From NCBI GenBank assembly GCA_004557405.1, contig SFDZ01000001.1, forward strand, positions 1 to 64,000: 64,000 nt of DNA. Direction: 5' to 3'. Source of the DNA: Bacteroidales bacterium (GTDB taxonomy: Bacteria > Bacteroidota > Bacteroidia > Bacteroidales > Paludibacteraceae). The notes beneath the pieces are model-generated. The model was given only the letters and a program-made list of their open reading frames with translations, made no database searches and was not told the DNA's origin. The position numbers and the translations under genes are program-made. Numbering within the stretch: position 1 is the stretch's first letter; every line of letters starts with the position of its first letter. Positions 1 through 8,132 of the stretch are shown in pieces.

Positions 1-195
1 ACAACAACCGGTTTGACAAATCCGGACACCCATTATATAATACCATGGGTAGAAAACCACACCATCCATGGCGACACCGACATGCGCATTTTTAATGTAA
101 CCGGGCTGGATGTTACGGCTAAAAACGGTTGCCTGCCACAAGGCCTCTACATCGTCAAAACAGGCAACGAAACACACAAAGTGATAGTAAAATAA
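1..195 (+). CDS. C-terminal end of a T9SS-secreted protein (partial)
   Basis: The frame is open from the first base of the window and stops at 193-195, so only the last 64 residues are present. They end in a typical type A sorting domain of the type IX secretion system: a beta-strand with IFNVTG, then LPQGLYIVKTG and a basic VIVK end. Such tails direct passage across the outer membrane and are then removed or anchored by the sorting machinery. The function of the cargo part lies outside the window. The next gene starts 18 bases later and may be unrelated. Confidence 0.75.
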   Translation, partial: TTTGLTNPDTHYIIPWVENHTIHGDTDMRIFNVTGLDVTAKNGCLPQGLYIVKTGNETHKVIVK

Positions 196-213
196 AATAT
201 TAACAAACGAACA

Positions 214-630
214 ATGAAAAAATTTTTCAAACAAGTTTGGAGAACAATTAAAATTGTGTTTTGTTTGCTTGTATTGTTAGTAGTCGACCAAACGTGCACG
301 CATCGAAATATTGCTGCAATGCCGGATTACACAACAGAACACGTTGCAACATTATACACTATTTATAAACCTTCTACAATGAAAATGGCTTATGAAACTT
401 GGGTTGTTTCTCTTGCCGAGCAGCCTGAGGCAGAAGGTTTTATGGATAACGCAAAACGCTATGTAACAACCTATTTGCAAATGGACAACACTTTGCAAAT
501 CGCGTTTGTAATGCCATTGATAGTGGTCATGTTTGTTCTTGTCATTCTCATAATGAACCTTGTAATGAAACATTCAACGCGAAAGTTTAAAATGACAACA
601 GGTACCACGCGTGCCACAATAGTGAAATAG
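214..630 (+). CDS. Small two-helix membrane protein, unknown function
   Basis: The product has 138 residues. Hydrophobic segments at about residues 10-27 (KIVFCLLVLLVV) and 93-118 (AFVMPLIVVMFVLVILIM) suggest two membrane spans with a roughly 65-residue soluble loop between them and a basic C-terminus. I do not recognise the family. Its stop is two bases before the ATG of the zinc-finger membrane protein at 633, so the two are almost certainly translated together and may form a membrane complex. The AT-rich composition, unlike the genes after 4.6 kb, hints at an accessory origin. Confidence 0.6.
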   Translation: MKKFFKQVWRTIKIVFCLLVLLVVDQTCTHRNIAAMPDYTTEHVATLYTIYKPSTMKMAYETWVVSLAEQPEAEGFMDNAKRYVTTYLQMDNTLQIAFVMPLIVVMFVLVILIMNLVMKHSTRKFKMTTGTTRATIVK

Positions 631-632
631 TT

Positions 633-2324
633 ATGGCTGAATACAAAGAACATAAAGCAATTACTTTCAGTTCGGAGCAAGAAAAACATTTCCGTGATTT
701 GCTGAATAAATTCTGCGATAACGAAAAAGCCTATCATGGTCCAAATATTGGTAAAGAAATTAAAATCTTACAAGTAATTGATGCGCCCATCTATCGTGCC
801 GAACTTGCCACGCAATACGACAAACGTACCTTTGAACTACATAGTCAATCGACGCAAGAGTATTTTAAACCAACGATTTCAAAACCATCGGAAGTCAATC
901 GATGGAAAGTTGCCGGAATAAACTCTCCTTCGGCATTTTGCGATTTGGTAAAAGAATTTACTATACTTGAATCGCGCGAAACACGCACATGCCACACATG
1001 CCACGGCGATAAAAAGATAATCTGCGAACATTGTCATGGCAGCGGTTCTATTACTGAAACGCGTACACGCGAAAAAACATGTTCAAGTTGTAACGGAAGA
1101 GGATATTATACCTCAACTTCTACCGAAACATATTGGACTAATCCCGGTAGCCAGATAAAATACAATCATGGTGGCGATGGAAGAATTATGCAGAGTAAAA
1201 CCATTACTCACAAACACACATGTTCGAAGTGTAATGGCAATGGAACTATTCAAGAGGAATATCAAGTACAAGTTACTTGCCCTACTTGTGGCGGCAACAA
1301 GAAAGTAGTTTGTCCCACCTGCAAGGGCACAGGTCTTATGATGCACTATTTTTCCGTCAAACAACAAGCCTACAAAAACACACTCAATCGTTGGTTTTAT
1401 CCCGATTTAGTACAAAAAGACGAGTTCAAGGAGTTTTCGGAAAATATAGATAGTTCACTCTGGCAGTTGAGCGACCGTTATGATATTCAAGGTACACAAT
1501 TTGACACATGTGCAGGACGAAATTTGCCCGTTATCGGTGGAATGGTTGGTCGGCTATGTGCAAGTGTGAGCGAGAATGAAGAAACGCACATCTGTTTCAA
1601 TCGACTTTCCATTTATACCTGTCCGGCCATTGCTATTGAATATCAATGGAATGAAAAGAAATATCATTGCGTATTGTTGGGTACTGATTGGCAGTTGTTC
1701 TCGTTCCGTTCGCCAATTTCCGATTATTTTGAGGAACAGCGCGAAAGTGTACAATCCGACCTGCAGAAAGGCAACGTTTCGGGAGCATGGAAAAAGATGA
1801 GAAACGTGTTGGAATCCTCACAAAGCGATACGGCCGACACTGATGCCATTATGCAAATCCAGCAACGAATGCGACTTACCACACATTACGGAAAAATCCT
1901 TGGGTCGCTACTTACTATTGTGGCATTATTACCTTTGCTGATTGATTATTTTGCACACTACAACATTGTGGCTCCTTGGACTGATTTGGTATATCGTTTT
2001 GTGTATTTACCGCAAAACGATGCTATTCTGCGTGCTGTAATCAGTTTTGCAATATCGTTTTACTTGATAAAAACCGACTTTTTTATCCGGATTCCCAAAT
2101 TTCTTTATTTGCATTCATCAGGCTTTATACGCATGCTTAATGGAATTTTGTGGGGAATTTTGCTTACAGTTGTAGCTACAGCCATAATGCTTGTGCTTAA
2201 CTATTTTGGAGTCTTTATCGCGATTCTTGCTGTAATGGCTATTGCTCTCGGAATAGTTACAACTATTATTTGGCTGCTTGTATTTTTGATAATGCTTGCA
2301 ATACGTTTTATAACAACTTTGTAA
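633..2324 (+). CDS. DnaJ-type zinc-finger membrane protein without a J domain
   Basis: The protein has 563 residues. Residues about 119-235 carry repeated CxxCxG motifs (CHTCHG, CEHCHG, CSSCNG, CSKCNG, CPTCGG, CPTCKG), the pattern of the cysteine-rich zinc-binding region of DnaJ/Hsp40, but there is no J domain (no HPD motif) at the N-terminus. The last 145 residues contain about four hydrophobic spans (near 420-440, 464-485, 505-530 and 535-561). The zinc region should bind zinc and perhaps unfolded protein; this is inferred from the family only. It follows the two-helix protein by two bases and is ended by the hairpin at 2349-2380. Its substrate is unknown. Confidence 0.65.
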   Translation: MAEYKEHKAITFSSEQEKHFRDLLNKFCDNEKAYHGPNIGKEIKILQVIDAPIYRAELATQYDKRTFELHSQSTQEYFKPTISKPSEVNRWKVAGINSPSAFCDLVKEFTILESRETRTCHTCHGDKKIICEHCHGSGSITETRTREKTCSSCNGRGYYTSTSTETYWTNPGSQIKYNHGGDGRIMQSKTITHKHTCSKCNGNGTIQEEYQVQVTCPTCGGNKKVVCPTCKGTGLMMHYFSVKQQAYKNTLNRWFYPDLVQKDEFKEFSENIDSSLWQLSDRYDIQGTQFDTCAGRNLPVIGGMVGRLCASVSENEETHICFNRLSIYTCPAIAIEYQWNEKKYHCVLLGTDWQLFSFRSPISDYFEEQRESVQSDLQKGNVSGAWKKMRNVLESSQSDTADTDAIMQIQQRMRLTTHYGKILGSLLTIVALLPLLIDYFAHYNIVAPWTDLVYRFVYLPQNDAILRAVISFAISFYLIKTDFFIRIPKFLYLHSSGFIRMLNGILWGILLTVVATAIMLVLNYFGVFIAILAVMAIALGIVTTIIWLLVFLIMLAIRFITTL

Positions 2325-2348
2325 AATCGAATTGCTCAATACAGAACA

Positions 2349-2380
2349 AAAACCTCCTCCCGCTCGGGAAGAGGTTTTTT
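2349..2380 (+). terminator. Rho-independent terminator
   Basis: AACCTC (2351-2356) pairs with GAGGTT (2371-2376), with inner CCG/CGG pairing, followed by TTTTTT. It ends the zinc-finger membrane protein operon. Confidence 0.7.
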
Positions 2381-2405
2381 GTGTATGCGTATTTTTTCAG
2401 TCTGT

Positions 2406-2560
2406 TTACCAGATGCTTACGCGATTTTTGGGAGCCACATACATGGGCGACGATTCGGTAACACGGAACGCCTCGTTCCAAGCACCGATGTGCGGCAGTG
2501 CGCACTCGCTCGTTTCATGAAAATAGTGGACGACAAATCTCCTCGCCGTGAAAAAGAGAG
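2406..2560 (-). pseudogene. Duplicated 3' fragment of the M13 peptidase gene
   Basis: Read on the minus strand, 2406-2504 encodes ALPHIGAWNEAFRVTESSP and then MYVAPKNRVSIW with the same stop position as the intact M13 peptidase at 4680-6695. Differences are few (for example Y to N, H to R, E to K). Further bases near 2535-2555 match the coding sequence about 4827-4847, so the copy has an internal deletion. There is no start codon or upstream catalytic part. It is a remnant, and part of the repeat structure that flanks the alkaline phosphatase. Confidence 0.75.
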
Positions 2561-2605
2561 AATGAAAAAGACCGGCGTCGCAATATGCGCCGACTAAAAT
2601 TTTTT

Positions 2606-2672
2606 TTTGTTGAATGATGCTTAATCTCAAAAAAAAGCAGTATCTTTGTAGGTGTGATTTATTGAACTACTA
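2606..2672 (+). repeat. Left copy of a promoter-bearing direct repeat
   Basis: About 67 bases here match 4524-4589 with only a few changes (one substitution near the start, two or three in the A run, one near the end). Each copy contains the -7 box TATCTTTG. The pair brackets the alkaline phosphatase gene. Confidence 0.85.
2641..2648 (+). promoter_or_regulatory. Promoter -7 box for the alkaline phosphatase region
   Basis: TATCTTTG matches TAnnTTTG. It lies in the left repeat copy and points toward the gene remnant and the phosphatase, giving a leader of about 260 bases if used. Confidence 0.55.
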
Positions 2673-2692
2673 CCGATTGGTAGTGAATCTAA

Positions 2693-2857
2693 CAGACAAA
2701 ATACTCTCCCGCCTGCACCTTAAACGACACCAAGCAGAGGGTGATACGCAACCTCTTTGGGGCAGTTACGGGCAAGATTGCTGCCTTGGTGGGTATTTTT
2801 GTCGCGCTCTTCCAAGTCTTTGCTTTTTCGGATTGGATAGCAAGGAATACGAAGTAA
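2693..2857 (+). pseudogene. Remnant of a membrane-protein gene (C-terminus only)
   Basis: An open frame of 54 codons without a start codon begins after a TAA at 2690-2692 and ends with TAA at 2855-2857. It encodes a plausible C-terminus: a basic stretch (NDTKQRVIRN), a hydrophobic span (IAALVGIFVALFQVFAF) and a basic end (SDWIARNTK). The codon pattern and the amphipathic-to-hydrophobic layout look like a genuine protein end, not noise. The parent family is not recognised. It may be the tail of the gene that originally preceded the phosphatase at its donor locus. Confidence 0.45.
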
Positions 2858-2916
2858 ACAAGTTGACTGCCGAAGCCGCTTACGTTTGACAAATTTTTAA
2901 CAAACTATCGAAAAAT

Positions 2917-4353
2917 ATGAAACCAAAAAAAATTCTCACCGTTATTCTGCTCTTTGCCGTAGCACTCTGTGCCGAAGCAGCCAAGACGCCCAAATACGTA
3001 TTCTACTTCATCGGCGACGGCATGGGATTCAACCAAGTAAACGGAACCGAAACCTATCTCGCAGCCCTTGAAGGACGCATCGGCATCAGCCAACTATGCT
3101 TTGCCAATTTCCCCTATACCGCCTGCGCCACCTCCTACAGTAGCAGCAACGGCATCACCGACTCCGCCGCCGGAGGCACCGCACTTGCCACAGGCTGCAA
3201 GACCTATAACGGATGTTTGGGTCTGCGCCCCGACAGTGTTACCTCCGTCACTTCAATTGCCAAATGGGCAAAGGATGCGGGAATGGCTGTCGGCATCACC
3301 ACCAGCGTAAGCGTCGACCACGCCACTCCGGCCTCATTCTATGCACACCAGACCTATCGTGGAAAATACTACGAAATCGGTTGCGACCTGGCCGAAAGCG
3401 GATTCGATTTCTTTGCAGGTTCAGACTTCTTGATTCCCGAAAGCAAAGACAAAGATAAAGAAGACCTTTATACACGCTGTAGCAATGCCGGATATACGAT
3501 TGTCAGAGGATTTCAAGAATACCAGCAAAAAAAGGCAGAGGCACAACGCATGATTATGCTCCAAAGCGAAGCTGCGTCGAAGATCGATCGATATTCCATT
3601 CCCTACTGCATAGACCGCAAGCCCGGCGACATGACCCTGCAAGACATCACACGCGCCGCCATCGACTTCCTGTACGAAAAAGGTCCTAACGGCTTCTTTC
3701 TTATGGTCGAGGGAGGACAAATCGACTGGGCAGCCCATGCCAACGACGCTCGCACGGTCTTCTCAGAGGTCATCGATATGGACAATGCCGTCCGCATTGC
3801 CTGCGACTTCATGCGCCTGCATCCTGAAGAGACACTCATAGTAGTAACCGCAGACCACGAAACAGGTGGCCTTGGACTCGGAAACAGCGACTATACGCTC
3901 CATACTGATTTGTTGAAGTACCAAAACCTCAGCGCAAGCGCATACTCCTCCCACCTTGGAAAACTCCGCAAAGAACTCGGTGAAGACTTTACCTTCGAGG
4001 CAGTTCGCAACGACCTTACCGAAAACTTCGGTTTCTGGCGTGAAGTCCCTGTCACTGAAGAACAAGAAGACCGCCTGCTGCTGGCCTACGAAGCATTGGT
4101 CAATGGCACCGACAAAGGTGCTGAAAGCATGTATGCCAAAGAAAATGCCCTCGGAGACCTCGCTAAGAAAATTCTGAACGACAATGCACACTTGGGTTGG
4201 ACCTCCGGCAACCACACCAATGGTTATGTTCCGGTTTTCGCCATTGGAGCCGGAGCCGAAGCTTTTCACGGAAGGATTGACAACACCGACATTGCCCCGC
4301 TTATCGCTACGCTTGCAGGGTATTGCAACGGCAATCCCAATAATGCAAAATAA
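2917..4353 (+). CDS. Alkaline phosphatase, exported
   Basis: The product has 478 residues with a signal peptide (about residues 1-21, ending AEA). It releases phosphate from monoesters in the periplasm. Family marks: metal site GDGMG (D34), nucleophile serine in DSAAGG (S83), VDHATPASFYAH, EGGQIDWAAHAND, TADHETGG (D313, H314) and a late metal-ligand histidine in GNHTNG (H433). All expected ligands of the PF00245 family are visible. The gene is bracketed by imperfect direct repeats and preceded by remnants of other genes, and its coding sequence looks more GC-balanced than the adjacent AT-rich genes, so I infer it was inserted here. No Pho-type operator was identified. Confidence 0.9.
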   Translation: MKPKKILTVILLFAVALCAEAAKTPKYVFYFIGDGMGFNQVNGTETYLAALEGRIGISQLCFANFPYTACATSYSSSNGITDSAAGGTALATGCKTYNGCLGLRPDSVTSVTSIAKWAKDAGMAVGITTSVSVDHATPASFYAHQTYRGKYYEIGCDLAESGFDFFAGSDFLIPESKDKDKEDLYTRCSNAGYTIVRGFQEYQQKKAEAQRMIMLQSEAASKIDRYSIPYCIDRKPGDMTLQDITRAAIDFLYEKGPNGFFLMVEGGQIDWAAHANDARTVFSEVIDMDNAVRIACDFMRLHPEETLIVVTADHETGGLGLGNSDYTLHTDLLKYQNLSASAYSSHLGKLRKELGEDFTFEAVRNDLTENFGFWREVPVTEEQEDRLLLAYEALVNGTDKGAESMYAKENALGDLAKKILNDNAHLGWTSGNHTNGYVPVFAIGAGAEAFHGRIDNTDIAPLIATLAGYCNGNPNNAK

Positions 4354-4490
4354 ACGCTGACAAGGCTGAACCTTTTTTTTGACCATTGCACTATAAAATC
4401 GATGTAAAATATACATTTTGAACAGAAAACCACACTGCATAAATTTTTCCGGCATAATCTTTTAGGAAACTATAGATTATACAACGGATA

Positions 4491-4523
4491 ACGATCGGTA
4501 ACGCAGAACGCCTCGTACCACGC
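4491..4523 (-). repeat. Short second fragment of the M13 peptidase 3' end
   Basis: These bases match 4723-4756 inside the peptidase gene with a one-base gap and two substitutions. They join directly to the right promoter repeat at 4524. The order peptidase-tail then promoter repeat is the same as in the left flank but with the intervening 100 bases deleted. Confidence 0.7.
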
Positions 4524-4589
4524 TTTGTTGAATGAGGCTTAATCTCACAAAAAGCAGTATCTTTGTAGGTGTGATTTATTGAACCACTA
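4524..4589 (+). repeat. Right copy of the promoter-bearing direct repeat
   Basis: It is the partner of 2606-2672. The copied -7 box TATCTTTG is at 4558-4565 and would drive transcription toward, and antisense to, the M13 peptidase gene unless stopped by the hairpin at 4623-4659. Confidence 0.85.
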
Positions 4590-4622
4590 ATGAACATAAT
4601 GTTTATTTCACCGGCAAAAACG

Positions 4623-4659
4623 TTCAGGGCTGATTCCCAAAAAAAGAATCAGCCCTGAA
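4623..4659 (-). terminator. Terminator hairpin after the M13 peptidase gene
   Basis: TTCAGGGCTGATTC (4623-4636) and GAATCAGCCCTGAA (4646-4659) form a perfect 14-base-pair stem. It lies 20 bases beyond the peptidase stop and also faces the orphan promoter at 4558, so it may work in both directions. Confidence 0.75.
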
Positions 4660-4679
4660 TATTTATCGCAAAAACTTGT

Positions 4680-6695
4680 TTACCAAATGCTTACACGATT
4701 TTCGGGAGCCACATACATGGGCGACGATTCGGTAACGTGGAACGCCTCGTACCACGCACCGATGTGCGGCAAAGCGCCATTCACGCGCCAACGACCAAGC
4801 GAGTGCGGGTCGCCTTTGGTGCGTACCAAAATCTCCTCGTCGCGGATGTTGCCCGCCCACACGTTGGCATAGGCAAGGAAGAAACGCTGCTCGGGCGAAA
4901 ATCCGTCGATAGTGTCAAGCGGATGTTCTTCCATGGCGTGCTTGAACGCATTGAACGACACCTGCAAACCGCCGTGGTCGGCAATGTTTTCACCCAACGT
5001 AAAACGACCGTTGGCATGTACGCCCGGAGCCACCTCGATGGCGTCGAAATAGTCGGCCATCACCTTGGTGCGTGCATCAAATTTCTCTTTATCTTCGGCT
5101 GTCCACCAATTGTTCAAGTTGCCGTCTTTGTCGAATTGGCAGCCTTGGTCGTCGAATCCGTGCGTCATCTCGTGTCCGATCACCACACCGATGGCACCGT
5201 AGTTCATGGCATCGTCGGCCTGCATGTCGAAGAACGGATATTGCAGAATGCCGGCCGGGAAGCAGATTTCGTTGGTGCTCGGGTTGTAGTAGGCGTTGAC
5301 CGTTTGCGGTGTCATGTACCATTTGTCGCGGTCAACCGGTTGGTCGATGAAACTCAGTTCGTAGGCATCTTCAAAGTCGGATGCACGTTTCAAATTCTCG
5401 TAATACGACAGCGACGGGTCGATGGTCAGGCCGCTGTAGTCGCGCCACTTGTCGGGATAACCCACTTTGACATAGAACGTTGCCAATTTTTCGCGTGCTT
5501 TGGCTTTCGTTTCGTCGCTCATCCATTCGAGGTTGTCGATGCGTTCGCCGAGCGATGCTTGCAGATTTTTTACCAAATTCACCATGCGCTCTTTGGCTTC
5601 GGGCGGAAAATATTTGGCCACATACATCTGCCCGACGGCCTCGCCAAGTGTGCCGTTGACGATGCTCACGGCGCGTTTCCAGCGTGGCGACTGCTCCTGC
5701 TTGCCCGACAAAGTTTTGCCGTAGAAGTCGAAGTTGGCGGCGCTGATTTCGTCGCTCAAATAACTTGCCGCATTGTCAATAACCTGCCAAATGAAATAGG
5801 TGCGGAGGTCTTCGACCGACTCCTCTTCCATCATTTTGCCCACCTCTTGCAAATGTTCTTTTTGCGACACCGAAATCTGGTTGGTGCTGATGTGGCGCGC
5901 GGCGAAATAGGCGTCCCAATCGAATTGCGGCACAAGCGCCTTCAACTCGTCCATCGACATTTTGTTGTAGTTGGCTTGCGGGTCGCGCAGTTTCACATTG
6001 TCGTAGGCTGCCGTGGCAAGGCGTGTTTCCATGCGCAGAACAGTTTTGGCCGCTGCGGCTGCCTCTTCGGTTGCAAAACCGCACAATTCGAACATACGGG
6101 CGATGTGTTGCTCGTATTTGGCACGAATCTCAAGGGTGTGTTCGTCGTTGTCGAGGTAGTACTCGCGTTCACCCAGCGCATAGCCCGACTGATAGGTTTG
6201 CAGCAGATTCACCGCACTGTTCATGGCGTCGGCATCGACGTAGAGCGCAAACATGCCGTAGCGTGTTTCGCCCAGCAGGCGCGCCAAATCCTCTTTTTCG
6301 GCCTTGGCAAATGCCTCGATGTAGCCGTTAATCGGCCGATAGCCTTCGGCGTTGAGGCGCACGCTGTCCATGGCAAGGTTGTACAGGTCGCCGATTTTTT
6401 GTTCCACCGAGCCAACCGGTTTGTTCGGTTTTTCGGCAAGTTCGGTTATCAACCCTTTTAGTTGCTCGCGGTTGTCTTCGGCCAATTTGTCGAACGAACC
6501 AAAGCGCGAATACTCGCCCGTGAGCGGGTGGTTTTTCATCCAGCCGCCACAAGCATACTGATAAAAATCGTCTTGAGCCACAGCCGTCGTGTCCAAATTC
6601 GACAAATCGATGCCCGAGGTCTGTGCCTCCTTGCGGCCGCACGATGCAGCCACCGTTGCTGATACAATCATCATTGCATAAACTACTTTTTTCAT
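4680..6695 (-). CDS. pepO: M13 family metallopeptidase (PepO/neprilysin-like), lipoprotein
   Basis: The protein has 671 residues. It begins with a lipoprotein signal (lipobox VAASC, Cys20), so it should sit on a membrane facing the periplasm or surface. The zinc site is HEMTH at about residues 508-512 with the third ligand in GENIAD (about 568), and NAYY and the C-terminal RVNGALPHIGAW...VSIW region are typical of the family, which cuts oligopeptides. The length is normal. On its far side the promoter shows the variant box TTACTTTG near 6723-6730. Its 3' end has been copied at 2406-2560 and 4491-4523. A 574-residue frame on the opposite strand is only a reflection of its codon bias. Confidence 0.93.
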   Translation of the reverse strand: MKKVVYAMMIVSATVAASCGRKEAQTSGIDLSNLDTTAVAQDDFYQYACGGWMKNHPLTGEYSRFGSFDKLAEDNREQLKGLITELAEKPNKPVGSVEQKIGDLYNLAMDSVRLNAEGYRPINGYIEAFAKAEKEDLARLLGETRYGMFALYVDADAMNSAVNLLQTYQSGYALGEREYYLDNDEHTLEIRAKYEQHIARMFELCGFATEEAAAAAKTVLRMETRLATAAYDNVKLRDPQANYNKMSMDELKALVPQFDWDAYFAARHISTNQISVSQKEHLQEVGKMMEEESVEDLRTYFIWQVIDNAASYLSDEISAANFDFYGKTLSGKQEQSPRWKRAVSIVNGTLGEAVGQMYVAKYFPPEAKERMVNLVKNLQASLGERIDNLEWMSDETKAKAREKLATFYVKVGYPDKWRDYSGLTIDPSLSYYENLKRASDFEDAYELSFIDQPVDRDKWYMTPQTVNAYYNPSTNEICFPAGILQYPFFDMQADDAMNYGAIGVVIGHEMTHGFDDQGCQFDKDGNLNNWWTAEDKEKFDARTKVMADYFDAIEVAPGVHANGRFTLGENIADHGGLQVSFNAFKHAMEEHPLDTIDGFSPEQRFFLAYANVWAGNIRDEEILVRTKGDPHSLGRWRVNGALPHIGAWYEAFHVTESSPMYVAPENRVSIW

Positions 6696-6859
6696 TGTAA
6701 AAATCTATTTGAAATTCCGACGGCAAAGTAACAACTTTTTTTTTGAATAGCAAAATATTTTTATTGTTTTTCGATAAAAAAATCGACCAATCACGTATTT
6801 TGCAACATACAAACCGCCATACAGCCGCAATTCTGTTTGCCATTTCGGGCAAAAAACTG

Positions 6860-6867
6860 TATTTTTG
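6860..6867 (+). promoter_or_regulatory. Promoter -7 box of trmB
   Basis: TATTTTTG, 24 bases before the ATG at 6892. It rules out the TTG at 6865 as the start, because that codon lies inside the box. Confidence 0.65.
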
Positions 6868-6891
6868 CAAACAGAACAAAACGCCTGCATC

Positions 6892-7653
6892 ATGAGCAAA
6901 AATAAACTGAAAAAATTTGCCGAGATGGAAACGTACACACACGTTTTCCAACTATCGTACAACGAATTAGCCGCCGGCGCCACCTTCGACCTCAAAGGTC
7001 GGTGGCACGAACATTTTTTTGGCAACACCAATCCCATAGTCATCGAACTCGGCTGCGGACGCGGCGAATACACCATCGGGCTGGCCGAACGCTTTCCCGA
7101 CAAAAATTTCATCGGCATCGACATCAAAGGCGCACGCATGTGGACCGGCGCCACACAAGCACACGAACGCAACATGCGCAACGTGGCTTTTGTGCGCACA
7201 GGCATCAACGCCATCAACCACTTTTTTGCACCGGGCGAAGTGGCCGAAATTTGGATTACATTTCCCGACCCGCAAATGAAAAAAGTGGGCAAACGATTGG
7301 TTTCGACCGATTTTCTGCGCCTCTACGAACAAATTCTCGCACCCGGCGGCCACATCAACCTCAAAACCGACAGCCAATTCCTATTCACATACGCCTGCGC
7401 CGTGGCCGACATCAACCACCTGCCCACACACGTCCGCACCGACAATGTGTACGCCACCCACGCCGACGACGATGTGCTCACCATCAAAACCTACTACGAA
7501 TCCCAATGGCTCGCGCGCGGCATCACCATCAAATATCTGCAGTTCGGGATCACTCATCAAGCCGATTGGCAAGAACCCGACATCGAGATTCCATTCGACG
7601 AATATCGCAGTTACGGGCGGCAAAAACGCTCCGAATTGACGGCCGGAAAATGA
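6892..7653 (+). CDS. trmB: tRNA (guanine46-N7)-methyltransferase
   Basis: The enzyme methylates N7 of G46 in tRNA with S-adenosylmethionine. The 253-residue product has the SAM-binding motif ELGCGRGEYTIGLA and the acidic IGIDIKG, then the family signature TFPDPQMKKVGKRLVS and the conserved C-terminal KTDSQFLF block. The first ATG after the promoter gives MSKNKLKKF, and a frame start at 6865 would be within the -7 box. It stands alone between the divergent peptidase gene and a small lipoprotein gene. Confidence 0.93.
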   Translation: MSKNKLKKFAEMETYTHVFQLSYNELAAGATFDLKGRWHEHFFGNTNPIVIELGCGRGEYTIGLAERFPDKNFIGIDIKGARMWTGATQAHERNMRNVAFVRTGINAINHFFAPGEVAEIWITFPDPQMKKVGKRLVSTDFLRLYEQILAPGGHINLKTDSQFLFTYACAVADINHLPTHVRTDNVYATHADDDVLTIKTYYESQWLARGITIKYLQFGITHQADWQEPDIEIPFDEYRSYGRQKRSELTAGK

Positions 7654-7759
7654 GTTTTTGAACGTTTTTAAATGTTAAAAATCACAAGTTGCTGATTATC
7701 AATATGATAAAAACCCAAAAATAATTAGCCAAAAGTGCTACAATTATAAAATAAATGTT

Positions 7760-7767
7760 TACCTTTG
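7760..7767 (+). promoter_or_regulatory. Promoter -7 box of the small lipoprotein gene
   Basis: TACCTTTG, about 50 bases before the ATG at 7818. Confidence 0.65.
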
Positions 7768-7817
7768 CACTTGAATTTACAAAAATTTTTGTTTAACCAC
7801 TTTAAATCTCTTTAAAG

Positions 7818-8015
7818 ATGAAAAAATTAGTTCTTTTCATGGCTGCCGCTGTTGCTGTTGCTTTCGCATCTTGCGGTGCTAAAGAAGCTGCTGCCGAAGA
7901 AGAAGCTGCTCCTGCAGTTGAAGAAGTTGTAGTTGAAGAAGTTGCTGCTCCTGCCGACTCTGTTGTAGTTGAAGAAGTTGCTGCTGAAGCTGCTGCTGAA
8001 GTTGTTGCTGAATAA
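7818..8015 (+). CDS. Small acidic Glu/Ala/Val-repeat lipoprotein
   Basis: The 65-residue product has a lipoprotein signal (lipobox FASC, Cys19). The mature part is made almost only of Glu, Ala and Val, with the segment VVVEEVAA repeated. At the DNA level a GTTGTAGTTGAAGAAGTTGC unit occurs twice. Codons end in T or A (GCT, GTT, GAA), unlike the C-ending codons of trmB and pgk nearby, a pattern shared with rpmF and expected of a very strongly expressed gene. It has its own promoter and terminator. The function is unknown; an abundant lipid-anchored spacer or surface protein is a guess. Confidence 0.75.
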   Translation: MKKLVLFMAAAVAVAFASCGAKEAAAEEEAAPAVEEVVVEEVAAPADSVVVEEVAAEAAAEVVAE

Positions 8016-8037
8016 TTTGTATTCTACAACGCAAATG

Positions 8038-8067
8038 GGTCTATTTTTTACAAAATAGGCCTTTTTT
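8038..8067 (+). terminator. Terminator of the small lipoprotein gene
   Basis: GGTCTATTTT pairs with AAAATAGGCC (one T-G pair) around a short loop and is followed by TTTTTT. Confidence 0.75.
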
Positions 8068-8084
8068 GTTTCTAAAAAAAGACG

Positions 8085-8092
8085 TATTTTTG
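8085..8092 (+). promoter_or_regulatory. Promoter -7 box of the HisG-like gene
   Basis: TATTTTTG, 40 bases before the ATG at 8133. Confidence 0.65.
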
Positions 8093-8132
8093 CACCCGAA
8101 TAATCAACCCTTCATTAAAACCAAAAAAAACG

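Noticed and set aside
2379..2597. Several 60-90 codon frames on both strands between 2.3 and 2.9 kb
   Set aside because: They overlap the peptidase-tail fragment and the promoter repeat and have no start context; only the remnant frame at 2693-2857 looked protein-like.
4737..6461. Open frame of 574 codons on the + strand
   Set aside because: It lies antisense to the M13 peptidase gene, whose motifs are clear. Its residues (rich in Arg, Val, His, Phe) are a mirror of that gene's codon bias.
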